A stretch of 64,000 nt of DNA, from NCBI GenBank assembly GCA_964596345.1, contig CAZQSZ010000008.1, positions 1 to 64,000 of the forward strand, read 5' to 3'. Position numbers and translations under genes: made by a program. The notes beneath the pieces were generated by a model that had not been told where the DNA came from, did no database searches, and worked only from the letters and a program-made list of their open reading frames with translations. Positions 43,294 to 53,100 of this stretch are shown here, piece by piece. The stretch comes from CADEDV01 sp964596345 (GTDB taxonomy: Bacteria > Bacteroidota > Bacteroidia > Chitinophagales > Chitinophagaceae). The first letter of the stretch is position 1; the number at the start of each line of letters is the position of its first letter.

Positions 43294-44784
43294 ATGACGC
43301 TTACGATGTATCCGCTATTTGAAGATGTGCAGCTGCAACAGGTATTCCCCGATGGAAAAACATTTGTGGATTGCCTGCCAAAGTGCGACCTGGAAATAAT
43401 CAATGCTGCGTATTTATCCCAAAAAAAAGAGGCCGGGTTTGATCTGAAAGCATTTGTACTGCGGTATTTTGAACTGCCTGTTCCGCATTCCACCCACTAC
43501 AGCAGTGATACCAGCAAAACAGTAGAAGAGAATATTGAAGCACTCTGGCCGGTGCTGACCAGGAAGCCGGATAAAGAAGCCGGATCACTCATCGCCCTTC
43601 CCTATCCTTATATCGTTCCCGGTGGCCGCTTTGGTGAGATCTATTATTGGGACAGCTATTTTACCATGCTGGGTTTAAAAGCCTCGGGTAAAAAGGAGAT
43701 GATCGAAAACATGGTGAAGAATTTTTCTTACCTCATCGGCACACTGGGCTATATTCCCAATGGCAACCGGCAGTATTTCATCGGCCGTTCGCAACCTCCT
43801 TTTTATTCGCTGATGGTAAGACTGCTGGCAGATATGAAGGGGAACATTATATTGACTGATTATTTACCACAACTGGAAAAGGAATATCATTTCTGGATGA
43901 AAGGAACTGATGAACTGACTGGCAGCAAGCCTTCTGCTTATCATGTTGCCAGGATGAACAATGGAGATATCCTGAACCGTTATTGGGATAACAATGATAC
44001 CGCCCGCCCGGAATCATACCGGGAGGATGTGGAACTGGCACACCGGTCTGAACAAGAAGCCGCAAAAATCTTTCGTCATTTGCGAGCCGGTGCAGAATCG
44101 GGCTGGGATTTTAGCTGCCGCTGGTTCAAAGAAGAGAACCTGTTTTCATCAATACATACTACGGATATCATTCCTGTTGACCTGAATTGCCTTTTATTTC
44201 ATCTGGAGCAAATACTGGCAGATGCCTTTTCGTTAAAAGAGGAACATGCATCAGCAAAACAGTTCCGAAGTCTGGCCGAAAAAAGAAAAAAGGCCATTCA
44301 GCATTTTTGCTGGAACCCCGATGCCGGTTTTTATTTTGATTATGATTTTGCAGTTGGTAAACAAAAAACCTGTTATTCATTGGCGGGTGTTACACCGCTT
44401 TTTTTAAAAATAGCCACACAGCAACAGGCAGATGCAGTAGCAGCAATTATAAAAGAGAAATTCCTGCAGGCGGGAGGGCTGACCAGTACATTAGTAACAA
44501 CCGGGCAGCAATGGGATGCCCCGAATGGATGGGCTCCTCTCCACTGGATGACAATAACAGGTCTTGAAAATTATGGACATACTGTGCTTGCTAAAGAAAT
44601 AGCTGAGCGATGGATCAAATTAAACACGGCCGTTTTCAAACGAACCGGTAAACTGATGGAAAAATACAATGTAGTTGATACCCACCTTGAAGCTGGTGGC
44701 GGTGAATACGAAGGGCAGGATGGCTTCGGCTGGACCAATGGTGTATTACTGGCACTAATTAAAAAATATACAATTTCCTGCTGA
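43294..44784 (+). CDS. GH37 alpha,alpha-trehalase, cytoplasmic
   Basis: It hydrolyses trehalose to two glucose units. The protein has 496 residues, close to E. coli TreF but shorter at the N-terminus. Trehalase signature 1 is PGGRFGEIYYWDSY (109-122) and signature 2 is QWDAPNGWAPLHW. The probable catalytic Asp272 lies in GAESGWDFSCRW. No signal peptide is present. It is translated with the MFS carrier and converges on amylosucrase, three bases from its stop. Confidence 0.93.
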   Translation: MTLTMYPLFEDVQLQQVFPDGKTFVDCLPKCDLEIINAAYLSQKKEAGFDLKAFVLRYFELPVPHSTHYSSDTSKTVEENIEALWPVLTRKPDKEAGSLIALPYPYIVPGGRFGEIYYWDSYFTMLGLKASGKKEMIENMVKNFSYLIGTLGYIPNGNRQYFIGRSQPPFYSLMVRLLADMKGNIILTDYLPQLEKEYHFWMKGTDELTGSKPSAYHVARMNNGDILNRYWDNNDTARPESYREDVELAHRSEQEAAKIFRHLRAGAESGWDFSCRWFKEENLFSSIHTTDIIPVDLNCLLFHLEQILADAFSLKEEHASAKQFRSLAEKRKKAIQHFCWNPDAGFYFDYDFAVGKQKTCYSLAGVTPLFLKIATQQQADAVAAIIKEKFLQAGGLTSTLVTTGQQWDAPNGWAPLHWMTITGLENYGHTVLAKEIAERWIKLNTAVFKRTGKLMEKYNVVDTHLEAGGGEYEGQDGFGWTNGVLLALIKKYTISC

Positions 44785-44786
44785 AG

Positions 44787-46733
44787 CTATTTTACTTCCA
44801 GCAAAAGAAACTGGTAAGGCTCCAGCACCAGGTACTCATGATCATGCCCAACTAATAATTCTTTATCCTGCCAGTGATCATACAAAGTAGTGGGGCCTGC
44901 ACCATGTTGTTTGAAAGCAAACCAGGTAAGGTAGGAGTGTTTATCCCGGAAATTAAAAAGGCAATAAAATTTCTGATCCTCAAACGTACGGAGGTAACCG
45001 GCAACATGAATATTATGAGGGGTTAACCAGGTAAGATTCTTATAATCCCCTACTGCAAATATTTGTTTTCGTATTTCAATCAGCTTCCGGGTGCCGGAAA
45101 ATACTTTCTGTTCTATGGTTCCTGCTTCATTCCTTTTTTGATTCTTATCCCAGTCAATCACAGGGCGGTGCATCCAGCGGTTGTCATAACTTTTGCCGGG
45201 ATCGTTTAAATAGGAATAATCGTTGGTATACCCAACTTCGTCACCATAAAAAATCATCGGTACACCTCCGAGGAAAAAACTATGCGCCTGCATCAGTAAG
45301 ATCTTTCTAACAGAAAAATCAATTGCTTCTTCGTTTTGTTGTTCCATGGCTTTTTCCAATCCGCATAAAGAAGCCAGCGATCCGCTGATGCGGGCATCAT
45401 TTGTTTTGGGATTTACGGAGAACAATGCTCCCTTGGCAGGAGAATCATAATAATACCCGGCATAATAATCTTTCAAAAAACGGCGGTGCTCGAAAGGTTC
45501 AAACCCGGCATTACGGATCATGTAATCATCATAGCCCAAACCAATATCATCATGGCAACGGGTGTAAGTGATCCAGGATGTTCCATAGGGTTTTTGTAAT
45601 ATCTCATGCTGCGCTGCCAGCATAACCCGTATATCCGCAGTAGCCAAAGCATCCCATTGCAAGGCCATATGCGTGGCATTATAAGCAAAATCACATTCCT
45701 TAGCTGTATATAAACCGGTACCAAAATATTTCATGATCTCTTTGGGTGCCACGATGGCTTCGCCTAACAATGCCATACCCGGTGCCGCCACTTGTACAGA
45801 TTGCTTGATGAGCCGCAATAAACTATGTGCCTGCGGTAAATTCTGGCAGGTGGTGCCCAACTGTTTCCAGATAAAAGCAGGTGCATCAATACGGAGTATA
45901 TCTACCCCCAGGTTCGCATAGAAAAAGATGGTATCGAGCATTTCCAAGAAGACGGCCGGGTTGGTATAGTTCAGGTCCCACTGGTAATGATGAAAAACGG
46001 TCATTACCCATTTTTTCATCTCTTCATTCCAGGTAAAACTTCCGGGAGAACTCTCCGGGAATATTTCGGGCATCGTACGTTCAAACTGATCAGGTAAATT
46101 CCGGTCCGGATAAGTATAGAAGTAATCCTGGTATTTTTTTTCTCCTGCTTTGGCTTTTTTTGCCCATTCGTGATGATGAGACGTATGATTGAGAACAATA
46201 TCCAGCATCAGGTACATGCCTTCCTTTTGCATTTTCTCCTGCAGTTGCTGAAGCTCTTTCAATGTACCAAATCGTTTATCCACTTTTCTGAAATCTGAAA
46301 CAGCATACCCGCCATCACTTTCTCCTTCCGGGCTTTCAAACACCGGCATCAGGTGGAGAAAATTAACGCCCAGTTCTTTAAAATAATCCAGCTTATTACC
46401 TAGGTTTCTTAAATCGCCGCAAAATCGATCCACATATAGACTCATTCCGGTTATTTCATTGCTCAGGAACCAGTTTCCCTTTGTTTCCTTTTCTTCATCA
46501 CGTTCTTTAAGTATGGCTGGCCTGCGGGTATAAGACCCTGCGATCAGGTTAATCAGCTGGTTAAAAAAATCTTCCTGTTGCGGGTGCTTTCCGTATATCT
46601 CCTGAAAAAGTGCATCAATAGCAGTAGCATTGGCAATGAACCGGGTAAAAAATAAATTATCCCTTCCGGCGATATCTATTTTTTGCTGCTGGATAGCCTG
46701 GTTGATCTGCTGATGTAAGGAATGGTTATACAC
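44787..46733 (-). CDS. GH13 subfamily 4 amylosucrase-like enzyme
   Basis: The protein has 648 residues (Neisseria polysaccharea amylosucrase is about 636) and no signal peptide. The nucleophile is Asp283 (ILRIDAPAF), the acid/base Glu325 (LLGEAIVAP), and the third Asp395 (TRCHDDIGLG). These positions nearly equal Asp286, Glu328 and Asp393 of the Neisseria enzyme. The RCHDDIG motif separates it from alpha-amylases (HD.Q). Amylosucrase transfers glucose from sucrose to an alpha-1,4-glucan and releases fructose; hydrolysis or trehalulose/turanose formation may also occur. The GTG start is seven bases after the fructokinase stop. Confidence 0.9.
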   Translation of the reverse strand: MYNHSLHQQINQAIQQQKIDIAGRDNLFFTRFIANATAIDALFQEIYGKHPQQEDFFNQLINLIAGSYTRRPAILKERDEEKETKGNWFLSNEITGMSLYVDRFCGDLRNLGNKLDYFKELGVNFLHLMPVFESPEGESDGGYAVSDFRKVDKRFGTLKELQQLQEKMQKEGMYLMLDIVLNHTSHHHEWAKKAKAGEKKYQDYFYTYPDRNLPDQFERTMPEIFPESSPGSFTWNEEMKKWVMTVFHHYQWDLNYTNPAVFLEMLDTIFFYANLGVDILRIDAPAFIWKQLGTTCQNLPQAHSLLRLIKQSVQVAAPGMALLGEAIVAPKEIMKYFGTGLYTAKECDFAYNATHMALQWDALATADIRVMLAAQHEILQKPYGTSWITYTRCHDDIGLGYDDYMIRNAGFEPFEHRRFLKDYYAGYYYDSPAKGALFSVNPKTNDARISGSLASLCGLEKAMEQQNEEAIDFSVRKILLMQAHSFFLGGVPMIFYGDEVGYTNDYSYLNDPGKSYDNRWMHRPVIDWDKNQKRNEAGTIEQKVFSGTRKLIEIRKQIFAVGDYKNLTWLTPHNIHVAGYLRTFEDQKFYCLFNFRDKHSYLTWFAFKQHGAGPTTLYDHWQDKELLVGHDHEYLVLEPYQFLLLEVK

Positions 46734-46740
46734 TTCGTTT

Positions 46741-47694
46741 CTATTTAAATATATCGCTGCTCAGGTGCCTGAATGCTTCCATAGCACCAAGGTATTCACA
46801 GGTTCTTGCCCCGGCTTTGTTTCCATTGTGAATGATGCTTTTCCAATTTTCCTCCGGCAATGATCGCATTTCTGCGACTGTTGTTTGATTGAGCTGGTAC
46901 AATAAAGCTCCGACAAAAGCGTCCCCGGCACCGGTTGTATCAACCGGTTTAACGGGGATACTGTCAATGATCATTGTCTTTCCATTAATGCCCAGCATCG
47001 TTCCCTCCTTTCCAAGAGTGATAGCAAATACAGCCTTTGTTTTTTCCAGCAACATCGCTGCTGCATCTGCCAGGCTGCTGCAGCCGGTGATCAGTAATGC
47101 TTCTTCATCGCTGACTTTGAAGAAGTGACAGGCACCCAAAAAATTCCAGGACTGATCGATGAAAGATTGCGTATCCTGTTTGAAAAGTAAATGACGATAA
47201 TTTGGGTCAAAACTGATAAAGATATCCTGTTGCAATGCTTTTTGCAATAACGCCTGGTAAGCCTGTTGCAATGGTCCGGGCAGGAAACCGGTAGCTGAAC
47301 CAAAGTGAATAATTGAAAAATCTTCCAGGTTAATATTTTCTACTTCCTGTTTGGTCAGTTGTCCATCTGCACCGCGGTTAAAATAAAAATCCCGCTCCCC
47401 GTTTTCCATCAGCGATACAAAGGCAAAAGTGGTAAAATGCTGTTCGTCCTCAATTACCCATTTAGTAGAAACTCCAAATGATTGCATGACTTCAATAAGG
47501 TGCTTACCAAAAGGATCAGTACCCACTTTGGCCGAAAGCTCCACTTTTCCTCCTAAGGCAGCAATTGCAGCAGCCACATTCGTTGGAGCACCCCCGGCTT
47601 TCTTTAAAAAATTCTCCCCTTCCGATAAAGACTTTCCTTTATCAGTACAGATCATATCAATGAGGGCTTCACCAATGCAGAGTATTTTTTTCAT
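46741..47694 (-). CDS. PfkB-family fructokinase
   Basis: The protein has 317 residues; ATG at 47694 (MKKILCIGEALIDMIC) is chosen over 47745, inside the transporter gene. PfkB motifs are the GGAPTNVAAAIAALGGKVELSAKVG segments near the N-terminus and PVDTTGAGDAFVGALLY with catalytic Asp. Amylosucrase directly downstream would supply fructose, and the carrier upstream sucrose, so fructose phosphorylation to fructose-6-phosphate in the cytoplasm is the best fit. Other PfkB sugar kinases cannot be excluded without assay. Confidence 0.88.
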   Translation of the reverse strand: MKKILCIGEALIDMICTDKGKSLSEGENFLKKAGGAPTNVAAAIAALGGKVELSAKVGTDPFGKHLIEVMQSFGVSTKWVIEDEQHFTTFAFVSLMENGERDFYFNRGADGQLTKQEVENINLEDFSIIHFGSATGFLPGPLQQAYQALLQKALQQDIFISFDPNYRHLLFKQDTQSFIDQSWNFLGACHFFKVSDEEALLITGCSSLADAAAMLLEKTKAVFAITLGKEGTMLGINGKTMIIDSIPVKPVDTTGAGDAFVGALLYQLNQTTVAEMRSLPEENWKSIIHNGNKAGARTCEYLGAMEAFRHLSSDIFK

Positions 47695-47704
47695 ACCTAT
47701 CCTA

Positions 47705-49039
47705 TTAATGACCCGGAGGTGCTGCCGGTAATACAATATCGCCAACAGGTTTTTTAAATTTGATCAGTGTCGTAAATAATGCCGCTATCAATAATAATAT
47801 TCCTGCAAACAAAATGGCCTTCCCGGAATCATTATTAAAAAAATGCTTCAGGATATAACCAAAGGTCATAGTTTGTATCAGCATTGGTATTACGATCATC
47901 ATATTGATAATACCCATATAGACACCATATCTTTCTTTTGGAATCTGGCTCACCACCATCAGGTAGGGAATTCCCATCATACTGGCCCACCCGATACCAA
48001 AACCAGAAATAGCAACATACAACAATGCCTGATTTTCAATAAAAGGAAATGCAATAAAACCAAGGCCGGCAATAACCAGGCAAACAAAATGAACCCACTT
48101 GGGACTGTATTTTTTAGCAAACCCGACCAGGGCAAAAGCGGTAAGAAAAGTAATAATATTATACCAGCCATTCACAGAACCGGCCAGGCTCACTGCTTTT
48201 TCGTACAATTCCTTATTATCAGGAGTTGTATCATACACCGACTTAGCAATACTTTTGGAGCTGTTCTGCCAATAACAGAACAACGCATACCATTGGAATA
48301 AGTATACCAGTGCCAGTTGCCACATTATTTTAGGCATATCCTTTATGGCAGCAATAACATCTATAAAAGGACTGAAGACGTTCAGTGGCTTTGATTTTAT
48401 TTCTTTCAACTCTTCATCCGTTGGTGGAATTTCCGGGGTTGTTTTCATACTCCACCAAACAGACCCGATTGAACAAACGGCACCCAGCATGAAGGAGGCA
48501 AATACCCAGTTTGGAATTTTACCGGTATATCCTACAATGATCATCGGAAAAAGAAACAAAGAAAAATTAGCCAATGTTTGTCCAAACCCGGTAAAAAAAC
48601 TTTGTGCCTGGAAACCGACCGGCTGCTGGCTTACGTCCAGTTTATCTGCTACGAAAGCCCTGTAGGGTTCCATAGCTGTATTATTTCCCGCATCCAATAT
48701 CCACAATAACCCAGCGGCCATCCATAGTTCAGAACTGAATGGGAAAAGAAATAAGGCAATGCTGCACATCATCGCACCGATGAAAAAGAAAGGTTTCCTT
48801 CTTCCAAATTTCGGGTGCCAGGTCTTATCACTCAAAGCCCCGATGATCGGTTGAACAAGTAACCCGGTTAACGGGCCGGCGAGATTCAGCCATGGAATTT
48901 CATCCGGTTTGGCTCCCAGGAAATCATAAATAGGGTTAACTGCACTTTGCTGAAGCCCAAAGCTGTATTGGATACCAAAAAAACCCACATTCATATTGAT
49001 GATCTGCCAGAAGCTTAACCGTGGCTTGGACAAAGACAT
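47705..49039 (-). CDS. SLC45-type MFS sugar (sucrose) transporter
   Basis: The protein has 444 residues from ATG 49039; an upstream start would read through the operators. It has 12 predicted helices and the conserved helix 1-3 region LSFWQIINMNVGFFGIQYSFG, then PLTGLLVQPIIGALSDKTW, then FGRRKPFF. The last matches R-x-G-R-R-(K/R)-P of SLC45 and plant sucrose carriers. The fructokinase and amylosucrase genes follow at 10 and 7 bases, so sucrose is the likely cargo. Two LacI-type operators precede it. Confidence 0.88.
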   Translation of the reverse strand: MSLSKPRLSFWQIINMNVGFFGIQYSFGLQQSAVNPIYDFLGAKPDEIPWLNLAGPLTGLLVQPIIGALSDKTWHPKFGRRKPFFFIGAMMCSIALFLFPFSSELWMAAGLLWILDAGNNTAMEPYRAFVADKLDVSQQPVGFQAQSFFTGFGQTLANFSLFLFPMIIVGYTGKIPNWVFASFMLGAVCSIGSVWWSMKTTPEIPPTDEELKEIKSKPLNVFSPFIDVIAAIKDMPKIMWQLALVYLFQWYALFCYWQNSSKSIAKSVYDTTPDNKELYEKAVSLAGSVNGWYNIITFLTAFALVGFAKKYSPKWVHFVCLVIAGLGFIAFPFIENQALLYVAISGFGIGWASMMGIPYLMVVSQIPKERYGVYMGIINMMIVIPMLIQTMTFGYILKHFFNNDSGKAILFAGILLLIAALFTTLIKFKKPVGDIVLPAAPPGH

Positions 49040-49041
49040 AA

Positions 49042-49052
49042 GCAATCGTTTG
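49042..49052. promoter_or_regulatory. LacI-type operator at the SLC45-type carrier start (proximal)
   Basis: GCAATCGTTTG lies two bases from the ATG at 49039. A TATTTTAC element on the minus strand is next to it, as at 42001. It is centred 73 bases (seven helical turns) from the distal site. Confidence 0.6.
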
Positions 49053-49114
49053 AACAGGTAAAATACTAAAAACAGTATGGTTTCTTTCCAGGAAAGTGAC
49101 CGCTTCGGGGCGTT

Positions 49115-49125
49115 GCAAACGTTTG
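49115..49125. promoter_or_regulatory. LacI-type operator upstream of the SLC45-type carrier (distal)
   Basis: GCAAACGTTTG is the best match in the window to GCAAnCGnTTGC. With its flanks (TTGCAAACGTTTGTTG) both half-sites are near full length. It sits between the divergent carrier gene and the GyrI-like gene at 49230, so it could affect either. Confidence 0.65.
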
Positions 49126-49229
49126 TTGTTGGGAAAAACAATCGCTTTTTCCCGGTTCATTCAGGTCAAAAATTTTCCCTTCCAATTCCCCCAATTATAT
49201 ATTTTGCAGCACTAAAAACAGGTCACAAG

Positions 49230-50171
49230 ATGAAAAGAAAGGTTGTTACAGGTATAGTATTGCTCTTTATTTCCTTTTTCTTGTTCTATATCTTTTTCTT
49301 CCAGGTCGAATTTCAAAAAACGATCCATTTGCCTTTACCTACTTTAACTGTAACAGAACAATTCAAAAACCCGGAAAACCTTCAAAAATGGTTTGCTCCT
49401 TTTAGCAACGGGGGCCCTGTTTCGATTGACTCTGCCCTTAAAAAAATAAGTAATGGTGACTATGGGCTTCAAATTAAGGACCAGACCCTGTACAGCTCCT
49501 TGCTTACTTATTCCACTACTAAAAAAGAAATACAATTCATTTTATCCGCTTTGCCGGACACCACCAAAAACAGCATCACCTCACTTTCTATTATATACAA
49601 AAGCAGCTATTTTAAAAAATGGTTTGGTAAGGATGCCCTCACTAAAAACACATTGACCAGTTTCAATAATTTCCACGACTATATTGAAGACTCCAAAAGA
49701 GTATATGGCTACGAGATAAAACCCGTACAGGTGGTTGATACATTATTTCTTTTTGAAAGAAGAACCGTTCCCCTGGCTGACAAAAGACAGGCAATGAAGT
49801 CAATTTTTGAAAATTTAATGGCCTATGCTGCTGAAAACGGTATGGGTTATACCGGCAATCGTATTTTTTACTCCTTAAAAACCGGGGATAATATTACACT
49901 ATTCGCCAGCATTGGGATTACCCGTGAAATTACAATACCCGAAAATGCATCAGTTGAAGTTAAAAGGATGCCGTTCGAAAAAAAATTACTGGAAGCTACA
50001 TACCAGGGGCCCTTTGGTGAATCCGGTAAGGTATTCACTGCATTAGAAAAATTCATAACCGATCATTACTTAGCTACAATGGGAATACCTTATCAAAAAT
50101 TTATTACAGACGGGTATGATTTTGCAGATGACCAGGTTGTGCAGATGAAAGTGTATTACCCTATACTATAA
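49230..50171 (+). CDS. Membrane-anchored GyrI-like/effector-binding-domain protein
   Basis: The protein has 313 residues. ATG at 49230 gives an N-terminal helix (VVTGIVLLFISFFLFYIFFF); the earlier ATG at 49077 would run through the operator region. The middle is SRPBCC-like (EFQKTIHLPLPTLTVTEQFKNPENLQKWFAPF). The C-terminal 150 residues resemble the GyrI/AraC effector-binding fold (ERRTVPLADKRQ, EATYQGPFGESGKVFTALEKF). Ligand unknown. Its stop touches the stop of the convergent FG-GAP gene. Confidence 0.75.
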   Translation: MKRKVVTGIVLLFISFFLFYIFFFQVEFQKTIHLPLPTLTVTEQFKNPENLQKWFAPFSNGGPVSIDSALKKISNGDYGLQIKDQTLYSSLLTYSTTKKEIQFILSALPDTTKNSITSLSIIYKSSYFKKWFGKDALTKNTLTSFNNFHDYIEDSKRVYGYEIKPVQVVDTLFLFERRTVPLADKRQAMKSIFENLMAYAAENGMGYTGNRIFYSLKTGDNITLFASIGITREITIPENASVEVKRMPFEKKLLEATYQGPFGESGKVFTALEKFITDHYLATMGIPYQKFITDGYDFADDQVVQMKVYYPIL

Positions 50172-53100
50172 TCACTTCGTACTGATTACTCTGAGGCTAT
50201 CATTGTTTTTTGCCACAATAAAAGCATCCCTGTTTGTAGCCAACCGGATCTTTTTTAAATGCCGTATTTCTCCCTTTATCTGGATTCCATTTAGTTCTTC
50301 ATATTTGAAAACTCCTTTCCCTTTGTTTATTAACACTGATCCAAAATCAGCATCATCTCTTCCCAGTTGAATATTATTTGCATAATAATTACCTCCCAGA
50401 ATAATATCCGGTAAATTATCTTTATTAATATCTGACATAGCCGCTGTTTTATATGGAGTCAGTTGTGCTTCCCATGGTAAGGAGAGCACTTCAAAATTCA
50501 ATTTGCCATCATTGACCAAAACTGCATTTGAAAAATAGTCGGCCGAAAATAAATCGGCCTTATTTAACTTATCTGCGCCGAATATTTCTTTTAGCGGAGT
50601 CCTGGCAAAATCCTTTGCATATAAAAATTTCTTTTTTATCTCCGGCAGCTGTTTTTCAAGGTCAGATTTATTAGTAAATGGCAGTTCTTTATTATCCAGG
50701 TAGTAAGTGAGCACCTGTTCTTTTTTTCCATTACCATCAAAATCATAAAAATACATCCGCACCGGCTGATCTTTGCCCGCTATCAGCCGGCTATTCAAAC
50801 CCTGGTTCCCGGCAATAAAATCTATGTCACCATCATTATCCACATCAAAGGGTAAAATAAAATTCCACCAGCCTTTTAGTGAAGTAATATATTGCTTTGA
50901 AAAGGAGTCCTTATTATTAAGATAGACAGATATTCCATCCCATTCCATTGCCAGTACCAGGTCTTTTCTTCCATCTTTATTAAGATCAATCCAGTTTGCG
51001 TCCTTAATAAAGCCGGCTTTTTTCAACCCAGGCGATACTTTATCAGTAACATCATTGAATTTGCCTGTGCCATCATTTTGTAATAAATAAGAATCAGGAA
51101 TCGTTCCATATTCCCACGGGACTGACCTCCCCCCTATAAACAGATCAATAAACCCGTCTTCATTAAAATCGTCGGCTGTTACTTTAGATGCATTTAATAA
51201 AACATTAGAAAATGCATCTTCCTTTTTTTCCAAAATCCCTTTCCCATTATTCAAATAAATCCTGGGTCTGAGATAATCGCTTTGGCCATAAAATTCATTC
51301 CCTCCACTTGCCACCACCAGGTCAGGATATGAATCATTATTAACATCTGCCCAGCAGGCATCTATATCTTCATACGTACTGTCAGCATCCAGTACCGGTT
51401 GTGCTATTTTTCTAAATGTCCCGTCAGGCAATTGTGTAAATACAGCACTTTTTGCCCATTTGGATGAGCCAACAAAAAAATCTTCCAGCCCGTCTCCATT
51501 CAGGTCCCCTGTTGCAAGAGCGGGGCCTTCAGTTGACAGCATAAAGGGAATTAAAGGCTCCCGGTCAAATTCTACAAATGTATTCTCCGTATGCAAAAAA
51601 GAGATATTAGTCCGGGCAGTTATATCATAGAATTTTACCGATGCTTTAGTTGAAAAATTCCGAACTAAGGAATAGTCAAACGCAGGAAGCCCTTTCTTAT
51701 AATCAAATTGCTGCTGCAACGAATCACTGGTTAAATTAATTTTTTGGAAGCTGTTATCCGGCCATACCAGGAAAGCTGAGTCCCGTTTCCCGTCACCTGT
51801 ACTTACCTGCAAGGGTACTTCCATGCTTGATTGAAACCCCCGTACCTGGAATTTTTCATAACTTAAAACAGATGCCCCTGAAAAAATATACAGCTTGGCC
51901 CCTACAGCTTTATTATTCCCTTCAGGCCCATTCAGCAATATCTGAATTGCAGGCTTCTCCCTATTGTCGTTAGTTTTATTTTGGTAAACCAGGGCTGGCT
52001 CATCAATATTATTTACAACAATATCTACATCCCCGTCATTATCAAGATCGGCATACACTGCACCATTTGAATAAGTATCCCTGTTCCCGAAAATTGCTTC
52101 ACCCATATCTTCAAATGAAGCATCCCCTTTATTTCTGAAAAAACGATTGGGTATTTTAATCTGTGGAAACTTATTGATAAGACTCATTTCCCGTTCCCCG
52201 ATCTTATTGCTCTGAATTTTCGATTGCACCTCTTCATTTGATATATAGTTGATATAGTCAATATCATTAAGCCTTTTTGGGATTCCATTAGAAACAAACA
52301 GGTCTTTTAAGCCGTCATTATCAAAATCCGTCCAAAGGGTTGACCATGACCAATCAGTAGCGTAAACGCCGGCATACAATCCTATTTCGCTGAATAAACC
52401 ATTACGCCTGTTAAGTTGCAGCGCATTTCTTGCATACTGAAAATTATAGCCATTCCTGATCTTGGTTAAAAAAGTATTGTATTCATCCCCGCCTAATGAA
52501 CTTTTAAGAATAACCGGATCAGAAGGCAGCATGTCTGCTGATACAATCTCCGGGTAGCCGTCATTCGTTATATCAGCTACATCCACCCCCATAGAAAACT
52601 GGCTGGTATGCATAATACTGCTATCCATCAAATCATCAAATCCCCCTTTTCTATTATTGATATAGAGATAGTCATTCTCATGAAAGTCATTCCCTATATA
52701 AATATCCGGATACCCATCAAGATTAATATCTGAAATGGCTATACCCAGGCCATAACCAATTACTGTCTGATTTATTCCAGTCGTTTCAGATATATCGGTG
52801 AAACGGTCCCCATCATTTCTGAAAAATCTATCGCCGGAAAGAGAATCTGCAGTCCCTTTAAAACTATTTCTTGGCGCAAATGTGCTATTGTAGCGGAGGG
52901 AATGGTTGAGCAAGTACATATCCAGGTCACCGTCGAGGTCAAAGTCAAAAAAAGCAGCTTGTGTACTAAACCCGGAAAAATCAACTCCATATTCGGCGGC
53001 TTCATCCTGGTAAGATGGAATTCCTGCTTCACTGAGGCCTTTACAAATTAATAACTGGTTCTTGCTTTGCAAGGACTCAAAGTGACCCACCCTGCAAACA

